NCBI GenBank assembly: GCA_021796055.1
Contig: JAJYOS010000090.1
Location: 1-12,376 of the forward strand
DNA from: Bacteroidota bacterium
Lineage (GTDB): Bacteria > Bacteroidota > Kryptoniia > Kryptoniales > JAKASW01
DNA length: 12,376 nt
Direction: 5' to 3'
Position numbers and translations under genes: made by a program. The notes below the pieces were generated by a model. That model saw nothing but the letters and a program-made list of their open reading frames with translations, did not search any database and was not told the DNA's origin. This document shows, one piece after another, positions 6,639 through 12,376 of the stretch; position 1 is the first letter of the stretch, and each line of letters opens with the position of its first letter.

Positions 6639-7009
6639 ATTTTCTCGGCGGATGATTTATCTCTTTGCTTGCCCTGCGTGATCACAAGCTCTCTCAGCGG
6701 CTGAACTTCTATGCTCCTGACCTGGGCCGGCGGAATCCTTGCTGCAATTTCTAGTGCTTCATTCATATCTTTTACATCTACGAGGTAATTGCCTGCAAGT
6801 GACTCTTTCGTCTCGACGAACGGTCCGTCGACGATCGATACCTTCCCTTCGCGGACACGAACGTTTTTCGCTGTCTCCACCTGTTGAAGGGGCTCCGACG
6901 CCTTGCACCAACCGGCCTTCCGGATCTCCGCGTCGTACTTCATGCACTCTTCGTCGGTCATCGCTGCGATCTTGCACTCTTCGCCATACACAAGGCAAAT
7001 GCATTTAAT
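6635..7009 (-). CDS. YCII/DGPF-domain protein, probable ATT start
   Basis: From the proposed start the protein has 124 residues and reads MKCICLVYGEE..., then VETAKNVRVREGKVSIVDGPFVETKE with the DGPF signature (61-64), LAGNYLVDVKDMNEALEIAARIP and a final SIEVQPL. This is a full YCII-related (dimeric alpha-beta, ferredoxin-like) domain. The only conventional start is GTG at 6991, which removes the first strand KCICLV that the family has at its N terminus and lies 29 bases from AAGGAG (7026-7021). An ATT codon at 7009 restores the strand and sits 8-11 bases after AAGGAGAGG. An in-frame TAG lies at 7015-7013. DGPF proteins are typically encoded beside, and controlled by, ECF42 sigma factors, as is the case here. 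Their biochemical role is unsettled. The gene is 30 bases downstream of the VOC gene. Confidence 0.88.
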   Translation of the reverse strand: MKCICLVYGEECKIAAMTDEECMKYDAEIRKAGWCKASEPLQQVETAKNVRVREGKVSIVDGPFVETKESLAGNYLVDVKDMNEALEIAARIPPAQVRSIEVQPLRELVITQGKQRDKSSAEKI

Positions 7010-7039
7010 TCCCTAATCCTCTCCTTAATATGAAATGAA

Positions 7040-7462
7040 CTAATTCTCCGGAAGCAGCTGCGGACTCCAGAGTATTTCCCAAAGATGTCCGTCCGGGTCC
7101 GCGAAATAGCCGTGATATCCTCCCCAGAATGCCTTCTGTCCCGGCTTCACTATCTTCCCACCGGCCTGCTCCGCCTGTTTGAGCACCGAATCGACTTCAG
7201 CTTCTTCTCTCACATTGTAGCCGATGGAAAATTCAATCGAAGAGCGTCCGCCGGCGGCGATGCCTGCATCCCAGGTGAGACTGTCTCTAGCATAGATCGC
7301 AAGGGTTACTCCATCCTTCATCTCAAAGAAAGCCACATCGCCCCGCTCGAACTCTTTCCCGACTATCCCTTTTGAGGCAATGCCAAAGCCGTCGTGATAA
7401 AATTTGTATGCTCTTTCGAGATCATCGACGCCGAGCGTCAAAGCTGCGAAGCGTGCATCCAC
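7040..7462 (-). CDS. VOC family (glyoxalase/bleomycin-resistance-like) protein
   Basis: I choose the GTG at 7462, preceded by GGGAG at six bases, giving 140 residues starting MDARFAALTLGVDD. The frame stays open to an ATG at 7570, but that start has AAGG directly abutting it and adds 36 residues absent from the family. VOC features are ALTLGVDDLERAYKFYHDGFG (7-27), the GDVAFFEMKDGVTLAIY strand pair, and YHGYFADPDGHLWEILW (116-132), in which Glu129 is the usual C-terminal metal or active-site residue. The N-terminal strand has Leu where metal-dependent glyoxalases have His or Gln. A true glyoxalase I role is therefore doubtful, and a binding or dioxygenase-like role is open. The gene lies between the sigma factor and the YCII gene on the same strand. 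Confidence 0.87.
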   Translation of the reverse strand: MDARFAALTLGVDDLERAYKFYHDGFGIASKGIVGKEFERGDVAFFEMKDGVTLAIYARDSLTWDAGIAAGGRSSIEFSIGYNVREEAEVDSVLKQAEQAGGKIVKPGQKAFWGGYHGYFADPDGHLWEILWSPQLLPEN

Positions 7463-7693
7463 ATCTATCTCCCGCCGATATTGGTTTTGAGAGGACTGGA
7501 TAATTAGGATAACCAAAATCCCACGGCATGAGTTCATATCGAGAGCTGTGATGCGAAGGGCGATTTGCATCCTTAATCGATGATCAGTTATTCACGCAAT
7601 GAATGACAAACATTCACGTGATAAATAATCTGCAAAGGGAGTGCAACATCTGGGTTCGGCTACAAACACCTGTGCTCACCGGTGATCGCGTCT
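7463..7693. other. Gap between sigma factor and VOC genes, with inverted and direct repeats
   Basis: This 231-base gap is the widest in the minus-strand cluster. It contains TGAATG-acaaa-CATTCA (7600-7616), two direct copies of ATTCACG 22 bases apart (7590-7596 and 7612-7618), and the perfect palindrome TCACCGGTGA (7676-7685) just after the sigma stop. No T-run follows these, so they look more like protein-binding sites than terminators. The VOC-YCII pair may have its own promoter here. Confidence 0.4.
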
Positions 7694-8941
7694 TTATTCA
7701 AGCTCTCCGAGTCGCTTCTGAAGGAACCTCATCTCCGGTTCCTGTTTTGCGAGCGACAATGCACGCTCGTACGAGACCCTTGCTTCTCCATTTCTGCCCA
7801 ATCTCCTGCAGAGTTCCGCCCGGGCGGAATGCACGAGATGATAATCCTTAAGTTCGCCGCGGCCTAGAACATCGTCTATTAATTTCAGACCCGCCTCCGG
7901 TCCGTCGAGCATGGCGACGGCAACCGCACGGTTCAGTTCGACAACGGGAGAAGGATTGACACGAATAAGAATATCGTAGAGAGCGACTATTTCCGCCCAG
8001 TCAGTCGAAGGCGCGTCCGGCGACTCGGCGTGTATTGCCGATATAGCCGCCTGAATTGTGTAAAACCCGGATCGTCTCGTGCTCACCGACCGCTCCACCA
8101 AGGCGACGCCTTCGGCGATCATTTCGCGGTTCCAGAGCGATCGATCCTGGTCCTCGAGAAGTACGATATCCCCTTGCGGCGTAGTCCGGGCACCTCGCCG
8201 GGATTCATTGAGAAGCATCAGGGCAAGGATTCCCATGACTTCGGGTTCGGGAAGAAGCTCCATCAGCAATCGTCCGAGACGTATGGCCTCCATCGAAAGC
8301 TCCGGCCTGGTCAGCGAGTCTCCTGATGAGGCGGAGTAACCCTCGTTGAAAATCAGGTAGACGACCTGGAGCACGGTTTCTAGCCGTTTTGACAGCTCGC
8401 TTTTCGGGGGGACCTGATATGGAATTTTCGCCTCACGAATTTTCGACTTCGCGCGGACTATGCGCTGCGCCAGAGTCGGCGGATTTGTCAGGAAAGCATG
8501 CGCGATTTCTTCGGTCGTCAGTCCGCAAACTTCACGCAGTGTGAGAGCTACGCGTGCCTCTGGCGCCAGTGCCGGGTGACAGCATGTGAATATAAGCCTG
8601 AGACGATCGTCCTCGACGCTTTCGCCGTCGAAATCCTGCATGCCATCGTCCCCGGAAGGTATATTCTCTTCGTATGGCTCGACGGAAGTCTCGAACTTCG
8701 CCCGGCGGCGCATGCGGTCGATGGCTTTGAAGCGTCCGGCAGAAACAAGCCACGCCCTCGGGTTGGAAGGGATCCCGTCCCCGGGCCACTGTTCCATCGC
8801 GGCGGTGAACGCCTCGTGCATTGCATCCTCGGCTGTCTCGAAGTCGCCGAGGAGGCGGATCAGCGTGGCAAGGATGCGGCGGGACTCGCTCCTGTAAATT
8901 TCATTGATAGTGCTGCCGATTTTTCCGGTGGAATCCGTCGT
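7694..8941 (-). CDS. ECF42-type RNA polymerase sigma factor with C-terminal TPR-like extension, probable ACG start
   Basis: The frame encodes 415 residues from ACG at 8941. Region sigma-2 spans about residues 12-85 (INEIYRSESRRILATLIRLL, GDFETAEDAMHEAF, NPRAWLVSAGRFKAIDRMRR). Region sigma-4 spans about 115-175 (LIFTCCHPALAPEARVALTL, GLTTEEIAHAFL, AQRIVRAKSKIR). A long C-terminal part follows: VVYLIFNEGYSA, LLEDQDRSLWN, FYTIQAAISAIHA, SPVVELNRAVAVAMLDGPEAG and RLGRNGEARVSYERAL. This is the ECF42 layout. Members lack a classical anti-sigma factor and use the TPR-like extension for activity. The first ATG (8821) lies inside sigma-2, so the start must be upstream. The frame is open to 8971 with no ATG, GTG or TTG. 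GAGGAG (8953-8948) sits six bases before ACG-ACG-GAT-TCC, which would read MTDST. Confidence 0.92.
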   Translation of the reverse strand, partial: TTDSTGKIGSTINEIYRSESRRILATLIRLLGDFETAEDAMHEAFTAAMEQWPGDGIPSNPRAWLVSAGRFKAIDRMRRRAKFETSVEPYEENIPSGDDGMQDFDGESVEDDRLRLIFTCCHPALAPEARVALTLREVCGLTTEEIAHAFLTNPPTLAQRIVRAKSKIREAKIPYQVPPKSELSKRLETVLQVVYLIFNEGYSASSGDSLTRPELSMEAIRLGRLLMELLPEPEVMGILALMLLNESRRGARTTPQGDIVLLEDQDRSLWNREMIAEGVALVERSVSTRRSGFYTIQAAISAIHAESPDAPSTDWAEIVALYDILIRVNPSPVVELNRAVAVAMLDGPEAGLKLIDDVLGRGELKDYHLVHSARAELCRRLGRNGEARVSYERALSLAKQEPEMRFLQKRLGELE

Positions 8942-8947
8942 TGCTCG

Positions 8948-8953
8948 CTCCTC
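8948..8953 (-). promoter_or_regulatory. Ribosome binding site that sets the sigma factor start
   Basis: GAGGAG on the minus strand lies six bases before the first of two ACG codons (8941, 8938). No canonical start codon exists in frame between the upstream stop (8974-8972) and the ATG at 8821, which is too far downstream to preserve sigma region 2. The site therefore supports initiation at the ACG. Confidence 0.55.
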
Positions 8954-8963
8954 TTTTGACCTG

Positions 8964-8991
8964 ATTACATTTCAATGCCGGCCTGCGTCAC
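8964..8991 (-). promoter_or_regulatory. Possible housekeeping promoter before the sigma factor gene
   Basis: On the minus strand GTGACG (8991-8986) and TGTAAT (8969-8964) are separated by 16 bases. They match TTGACA at four and TATAAT at five of six positions. The start of transcription would fall about 15-20 bases before the ACG codon, upstream of GAGGAG. It lies in the 114-base gap after the PhnB-like gene, so the sigma gene could be transcribed apart from the upstream genes. Confidence 0.3.
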
Positions 8992-9055
8992 CGTGTTCTC
9001 TCCCAAAACCCGCCGGCCGTAAGCACACTCAGAAAGATACCGATGTCGCCCTGAT

Positions 9056-9460
9056 TCATGGAAGATTCAGCTGCCAGGAAACTCCGTATCCATCTTCGGC
9101 CCACGCGAACTTCCGGCTGAAAGGATACTTGTTCAGCGACATGTGCACCTTCCCGCCCTCCGATAACTTTGCAAACAGTTTGTCAATCTCCTCTTCGGAC
9201 TCGCACGTCACGAATATCAACATGGCCGGAGTGAAAGTGAACCTGTGATCCAGTCCACTGTCCATCGCCATAAATTCCTGTCCCGCAAGTGTGAACCTGG
9301 CTTGCTTCACGGTACCCTCCTGTTCTCCCTCGTTAGGACCGTACCGCTCTATTTTTTCGACATGTGAATTTCTGAACAAGGTCACATGAAACTTTACGGC
9401 TTCATCGGCCTTGCCACGCCGCTCGCCGACAAACAAAAGGAAAGTTGTAAGTTTCTGCAT
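9056..9460 (-). CDS. PhnB-type VOC protein (3-demethylubiquinone methyltransferase-like domain)
   Basis: This 134-residue cytoplasmic protein begins MQKLTTFLLFVGERRGKADE eight bases after AAGGAGG. It shows the pattern of the PhnB/3-demethylubiquinone-9 3-methyltransferase-like VOC group: FHVTLFRNSHVEKIERYGPN, the QARFTLAGQEFMAMDSG strands, FTPAMLIFVTCESEEEIDKLF, and the terminal WAEDGYGVSWQLNLP. The name of the group is historical, and these proteins are not established methyltransferases. They often accompany ECF sigma factors together with YCII and SnoaL-like genes. The C-terminal GYGVSWQL is a diagnostic end. The gene starts 15 bases after the SnoaL-like gene and is probably in its operon. 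A decayed relative of its C-terminal end lies at 11749-11943. Confidence 0.9.
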   Translation of the reverse strand: MQKLTTFLLFVGERRGKADEAVKFHVTLFRNSHVEKIERYGPNEGEQEGTVKQARFTLAGQEFMAMDSGLDHRFTFTPAMLIFVTCESEEEIDKLFAKLSEGGKVHMSLNKYPFSRKFAWAEDGYGVSWQLNLP

Positions 9461-9475
9461 ATTTCATTCCTCCTT

Positions 9476-9850
9476 CTAAATAGCTCCGTCGGTATTGGGC
9501 GAGTCCGCGGGAATCGGCTGTCCACAATCCCACAACTCGACGATTTTTTTCCCGCGGAATTTCATGACGTGCACCACAACCATCCCTTTGTCTCCCGGAG
9601 ACGGAACGAGATGTGCGTGGACTGCGACTGTGTCCCCTTCGGCAACAGCGTTCCTTACCAGGTAAGTCTTGTCGGGAGACTGCGACTGGTTTTCGATCAT
9701 CGCCGCTTTGAGCGCGGCAAATCCGGCACCGAAGTACAGGTTGTGATGTTTACCCTTCATGTCCACGTATTTATCATAAGCCTCATCGATCTTGCCGGCC
9801 ACAACCATTTGCAGGAAGTCGACGGCTATTTCCTTGTTAGTTGCCATCAT
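9476..9850 (-). CDS. SnoaL/NTF2-like small protein
   Basis: This 124-residue protein has the NTF2-like cone fold pattern: an N-terminal helix pair (NKEIAVDFLQMVVAGKIDEAYDKYV), a Met-Lys-Gly-Lys-His-His stretch, then strands rich in valine (NAVAEGDTVAVHAHLVPSPG, MVVVHVMKFRGKKIVELWD). The DTVAVH and KIVELWD strands are typical of SnoaL-like predicted esterase or cyclase proteins, which bind small hydrophobic ligands in the cone. Two consecutive ATG codons (9850 and 9847) are available, and AAAGGA lies just upstream, slightly favouring the second. The start overlaps the end of the DoxX gene by 14 bases, so translation is probably coupled. No catalytic substrate can be proposed. Confidence 0.86.
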   Translation of the reverse strand: MMATNKEIAVDFLQMVVAGKIDEAYDKYVDMKGKHHNLYFGAGFAALKAAMIENQSQSPDKTYLVRNAVAEGDTVAVHAHLVPSPGDKGMVVVHVMKFRGKKIVELWDCGQPIPADSPNTDGAI

Positions 9851-10271
9851 TCATCCTTTCGTTGCGTCGCATCAGCAGGTGGTCCACACTCCACGGTCCG
9901 CCGCCCGCAGCCGAAATATACAGCCAAATGAAGCAGTAAAGGTACGCGAGTTCGCCGCCGCTGATGACAGGCCAAAAGCTCCTCGGGAAATGAACTTGAA
10001 AAAATGCGACAGCCATCTCGCCCGCCAAAATGAACGCGACCGGCCTGGTGAAGAGGCCAAGCAGAAGGAGCAAGCCACCAAACGTCTCGAGTATGCCCGC
10101 CAGTCCGAGCTCGGAGAGCAAATGGACACCACCGGCTCCTGGCATCATCGCCGCCGGAAACGCGAAAAGTTTCATCGTGCCGTGCGTCATGTAAGTGAAG
10201 GCTGCCAGAATCCGAAGCACGCTCCGCAATTGAGGCGAAAACCTTTTCCATTTATCGACAATCTTAGACAT
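9837..10271 (-). CDS. DoxX family membrane protein
   Basis: This 144-residue protein has four predicted helices and the DoxX pattern: RILAAFTYMTHGTMKLFAFP near residues 20-39, GGVHLLSELGLAGILETFGGLLLLLGLFTRP (about 47-77), AGEMAVAFFQVHFPRSFWP and GGELAYLYCFIWLYISAAGGGPWSVD. The H-G-x-x-K-L-F, E-x-x-GG-x-x-L-x-x-G-L-x-T and GGE-x-A-x-x-Y elements are classic for the family. Members are inner-membrane proteins, in some actinobacteria part of a complex linked to thiol and oxidative stress. The start at 10271 follows AGGAGG. The gene lies 19 bases downstream of the YjeH-like permease and overlaps the SnoaL gene. The C-terminal HLLMRRNERMNDGN tail is encoded in the overlap region. Confidence 0.92.
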   Translation of the reverse strand: MSKIVDKWKRFSPQLRSVLRILAAFTYMTHGTMKLFAFPAAMMPGAGGVHLLSELGLAGILETFGGLLLLLGLFTRPVAFILAGEMAVAFFQVHFPRSFWPVISGGELAYLYCFIWLYISAAGGGPWSVDHLLMRRNERMNDGN

Positions 10272-10290
10272 AATTCATTCCTCCTTGAAG

Positions 10291-11580
10291 TTATTCTTGT
10301 TCTGTGATTATCCAACGCTTCCTTAGTTTGAAACCATATCCAAATCCCGCGAGCGACACGATCACCGCCGGTATGATGAGCGGTCCGACAAACGGCAGCG
10401 CGACAACTGAGATAACGAGGGCAAACCATGGCAGACTTCTTCTCCATCCCGACTTATGAAGGAGTTTGATTCCGGATAACGATCCAATAATGTAGACGAT
10501 AATCGCCGCCCCGCTCGGGATGAGCAAAGCGGTTTGAAGGTCCGAGTTGAAAATATAAAACACGATAAGCATTGTCATCGCGAGCGATGAAAGCATTAGC
10601 AGGCTCCGATCCGGCATATTTGTCTCGCGATTCATGTGGGCGAGCGTTCTCGGGAAACCGCCGTCCCTCGCCGCGGCGTAAATGACCCTCGTCAATCCCG
10701 CCGTGTACGCGTTCGACGCGCCGAATATGATAAAGAATGCCAGAACCGCCGTCCCCGCCGCGCCGTACTTGCCGAGCATTCTCGAGAAAATTTCGGCAAA
10801 TGGCGCGACGCTCCCTCCTGCCGCGTACGCGCGCGTGCCGATAGTAACCACGGCAACGGATACGTACAGAGCTCCTATCAGCACGACGCTTATCGCCACG
10901 CTTCGGCCGAAGTCTCGCTGCGGATTCGTAAACTCCTCCGCCACGTTTGAAACATTCTCATACCCGAGGAATGACCAAAATATCAGAGCAGCCGCAGTGC
11001 CGATGGGAAAATATCCGTTCGGAAAAAGAGGCGCGAAGTTCTTGAGTTTCACGGACCCGGCGGAGGCGACAACTGCCGCAACCAGCATAACGATTATGGC
11101 CGTCACCACACCGAGCTGAACCCTGTTGCTGAATCTTATGCCCCGGTAGTTGACGACGAAAGTTAGGACGATGACGGCCGCCGCGACGAGATAAAGATCC
11201 ACCCTGCTCATTGGGAAGGCATACGCGAGATATGAAGCGGCGATAAGCGTGACTGCGGGCGACCCGGCAATGTACCACAAAGCAAAGAGCCATGACACCA
11301 CGGTGGCAGCGTGGAGGCCGAAGCTCTCCTTCGCAAAAGCATAAACTCCGCCCGATTCCGGCATGCGCGCAGACAGCGAAGCAAATGTGTAAGCGAAAGG
11401 ATAACTCGCCACCGACAAAAACACCCATGCGATGAGTGACGATGGACCGGCTATCTTCGCCGCGAGACCTGGAAGAACGAGGACTCCGGAACCCAGGACC
11501 GAGCTGACATAGAGAGCAACTGCATGACGTAGCGTTATTGCTTTCTTCAATTGTAAATCTTGCGCACCGCTTTCATTCAC
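10291..11580 (-). CDS. APC superfamily amino acid transporter, YjeH-like
   Basis: This 429-residue, about 12-helix transporter shows LGSGVLVLPGLAAKIAGPSSLIAW (first helix with the unwound GSGV segment), SARMPESGGVYAFAKESFG, and FWSFLGYENVSNVAEEFTNPQRDF around TM6. The closest pattern I know is E. coli YjeH, which exports methionine and branched-chain amino acids, so efflux is a reasonable guess. The substrate remains inference. It is shorter than, and clearly different from, the CAT-like permease at 4208. The start is a GTG at 11580, with only a weak purine stretch upstream. The frame is open back to a TAA at 11631-11629 with no ATG. It is the first gene of the minus-strand run, 19 bases ahead of the DoxX gene. 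A TTGACA box and a hairpin lie about 105-127 bases upstream. Confidence 0.88.
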   Translation of the reverse strand: MNESGAQDLQLKKAITLRHAVALYVSSVLGSGVLVLPGLAAKIAGPSSLIAWVFLSVASYPFAYTFASLSARMPESGGVYAFAKESFGLHAATVVSWLFALWYIAGSPAVTLIAASYLAYAFPMSRVDLYLVAAAVIVLTFVVNYRGIRFSNRVQLGVVTAIIVMLVAAVVASAGSVKLKNFAPLFPNGYFPIGTAAALIFWSFLGYENVSNVAEEFTNPQRDFGRSVAISVVLIGALYVSVAVVTIGTRAYAAGGSVAPFAEIFSRMLGKYGAAGTAVLAFFIIFGASNAYTAGLTRVIYAAARDGGFPRTLAHMNRETNMPDRSLLMLSSLAMTMLIVFYIFNSDLQTALLIPSGAAIIVYIIGSLSGIKLLHKSGWRRSLPWFALVISVVALPFVGPLIIPAVIVSLAGFGYGFKLRKRWIITEQE

Positions 11581-11684
11581 AAATTTGCTTTCGATAGTTA
11601 AAACATCCTTGGAGCCTACGACCCCAATTTAATCTCTTCCCCGCGAAAAAATGACCCCGGCATCATTCTGCAATGTTACAGGTC

Positions 11685-11707
11685 CTTTGCGGTCAGCAAA
11701 GTGTCAA
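11685..11707 (-). promoter_or_regulatory. TTGACA box next to inverted repeat upstream of YjeH-like permease
   Basis: On the minus strand TTGACA (11707-11702) directly abuts the inverted repeat CTTTGC-tgacc-GCAAAG (11701-11685). The nearest -10-like box (TGTAAC, 11680-11675) lies 21 bases from TTGACA, longer than the standard spacer. The repeat fills the spacer and could be an operator whose binding adjusts the geometry. It could equally be chance. Confidence 0.28.
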
Positions 11708-11748
11708 AAAGATGTCTGATCTAATTCCCTTCTTGTGTGCGGAACATT

Positions 11749-11943
11749 TCAGTCAAGCTGAATATAGTTGCCACGAGAACTGCCGTATCCATCCTCGACC
11801 CAGCCGAACTTTCTGCTGAAAGGATAATCGGCAAGTGGCATGTGCACCGTCCCTCCGTTCGACAGTTTCTCGAAGAACCTGTCGAAATGCGCCGCCTCAT
11901 CTCCGGCGAGGAGACCTATCATCCTCTCCATTATTCCGATCAA
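11749..11943 (-). pseudogene. Decayed C-terminal fragment of a PhnB-type VOC gene
   Basis: The frame ends with FDRFFEKLSNGGTVHMPLADYP, FSRKFGWVEDGYG and then SSRGNYIQLD. The intact protein at 9056-9460 has IDKLFAKLSEGGKVHMSLNKYP, FSRKFAWAEDGYG and then VSWQLNLP. The match stops at GYG because the next codons are shifted. Between the GGC of the last glycine and a TGG there are eight bases where the intact gene has six. Correcting this restores the expected WQL, followed by a TGA at 11755-11753. Nothing upstream of FDRFF resembles the N-terminal half. It is therefore a truncated, frameshifted relic on the same strand as the operon and just ahead of it. Confidence 0.72.
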
Positions 11944-12321
11944 AAATGTGCTGAGACGAATTTCTTCGCGGCACGATTATTCAGCTCTAGCAACCGCACG
12001 ATTAGATAATCAGTTCCCCGCGAACAATAGGCCTAAGATTCGTCAACATTCCACGGATATCTCCTTCGGGCCCTCCTGCCTGCGTGGCGACTATATCAGG
12101 ATGCAGCCTGCTCACCTTTCGCATTAATGTTACCGATGACGCGTTTTTCGCCCCCGGGGGATGATCACATTTCACAACGAAGACAAACATCAGGCCGCTT
12201 GATTATCTCTCCACTTCCATGTTATGTTCACACGTGGGATATAGGGGCTGCACTCCGCACGTAAGTCACTACGTCGATCCACGGGCGCAGTAAAAGTAAA
12301 TCAAAACAAGGAGTAGAGGAC
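11944..12321. other. 378-base region without a recognisable gene
   Basis: A 62-codon minus-strand frame (12002-12190) has no ribosome site and no similarity I recognise, so I do not call it. The only notable local feature is the self-complementary CCCCCGGGGG at 12151-12160. The right end provides the ribosome site (AAGGAG, near 12308) for the gene at 12322. Confidence 0.45.
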
Positions 12322-12376
12322 ATGCGAAACAAGGGATTTTTCCCCTTCGTCTTCTTGCTGTTCCTGTCAGTTTCCA
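12322..12376 (+). CDS. Start of a secreted or membrane protein (cut by window edge)
   Basis: Eighteen codons are visible: MRNKGFFPFVFLLFLSVS. The ATG follows AAGGAG at normal spacing. A short basic start followed by a hydrophobic run is a typical Sec signal peptide or first membrane helix. The mature part lies outside the window, so no function can be given. Confidence 0.65.
   Translation, partial: MRNKGFFPFVFLLFLSVS

Noticed and set aside
7463..7570. N-terminal extension of the VOC protein to the ATG at 7570
   Set aside because: The extra residues do not resemble the family, and the purine stretch abuts that ATG. GTG at 7462 has a properly spaced GGGAG.
7694..8821. Sigma factor starting at the ATG at 8821
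   Set aside because: This start removes the first part of sigma region 2, which is plainly encoded upstream in the same frame.
8498..8959. 153-codon plus-strand frame
   Set aside because: Lies antisense to the sigma factor, whose domains are unmistakable. No family similarity.
12151..12160. CCCCCGGGGG palindrome as part of a terminator
   Set aside because: There is no loop or following T-run in a useful orientation, and no gene ends nearby.
12002..12190. 62-codon minus-strand open frame beginning MFVFVVKCDHPPG
   Set aside because: No ribosome site, no family I recognise and no coupling to a neighbour. Probably a chance frame.

Overview
The window is a moderate-GC bacterial chromosome segment rich in small membrane proteins and stress or detoxification genes. 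I see no tRNA, rRNA, CRISPR array, phage gene or transposase. Clear AAGGAGG-type ribosome sites precede several genes. A GNSIT-type SGNH hydrolase has a Bacteroidota/Ignavibacteriota-style signal peptide ending in a YSQ-like cleavage region. An FCB-group bacterium such as Ignavibacteriota is my best guess, but that is inference and only weakly supported.

Left part (1-6638). A partial DoxX-like membrane gene runs leftward (1-304), diverging from an uncharacterised multi-spanning membrane protein (521-1261). A 0.5 kb gap holds two REP-like palindromic repeats. It is followed by a class I SAM-dependent methyltransferase of the leucine carboxyl methyltransferase-like family (1766-2626), a gap with a third repeat, and a secreted SGNH/GDSL hydrolase (3051-3752). 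A 455-base leader then precedes an APC-family amino acid permease (4208-5764). Four bases later comes a second membrane protein (5769-6638) that is a paralog of the one at 521.

Right part (6635-11580, all minus strand). In transcription order this is a seven-gene run: YjeH-like APC permease, DoxX protein, SnoaL/NTF2-like protein, PhnB-type VOC protein, an ECF42-type sigma factor with a C-terminal TPR-like extension, a glyoxalase-type VOC protein, and a YCII/DGPF-domain protein. ECF42 sigma factors are known to be genetically linked to DGPF (YCII) proteins, so this looks like such a regulon. A decayed PhnB-like fragment lies upstream (11749-11943). The window ends in the first codons of a secreted protein on the plus strand (12322 onward).

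Three observations stand out. (1) The exact bipartite motif TGTCGA-N17-CGACTA occurs twice, both intergenic and both on the minus strand. One copy sits ideally upstream of the DoxX-like gene at 304. It resembles an ECF promoter and is a candidate target of the sigma factor encoded here. (2) The sigma factor and the YCII gene both lack a usable ATG/GTG/TTG at the position demanded by their families. The ribosome site and homology point to ACG (8941) and ATT (7009) starts. (3) The REP-like repeats have conserved outer arms and different palindromic cores.
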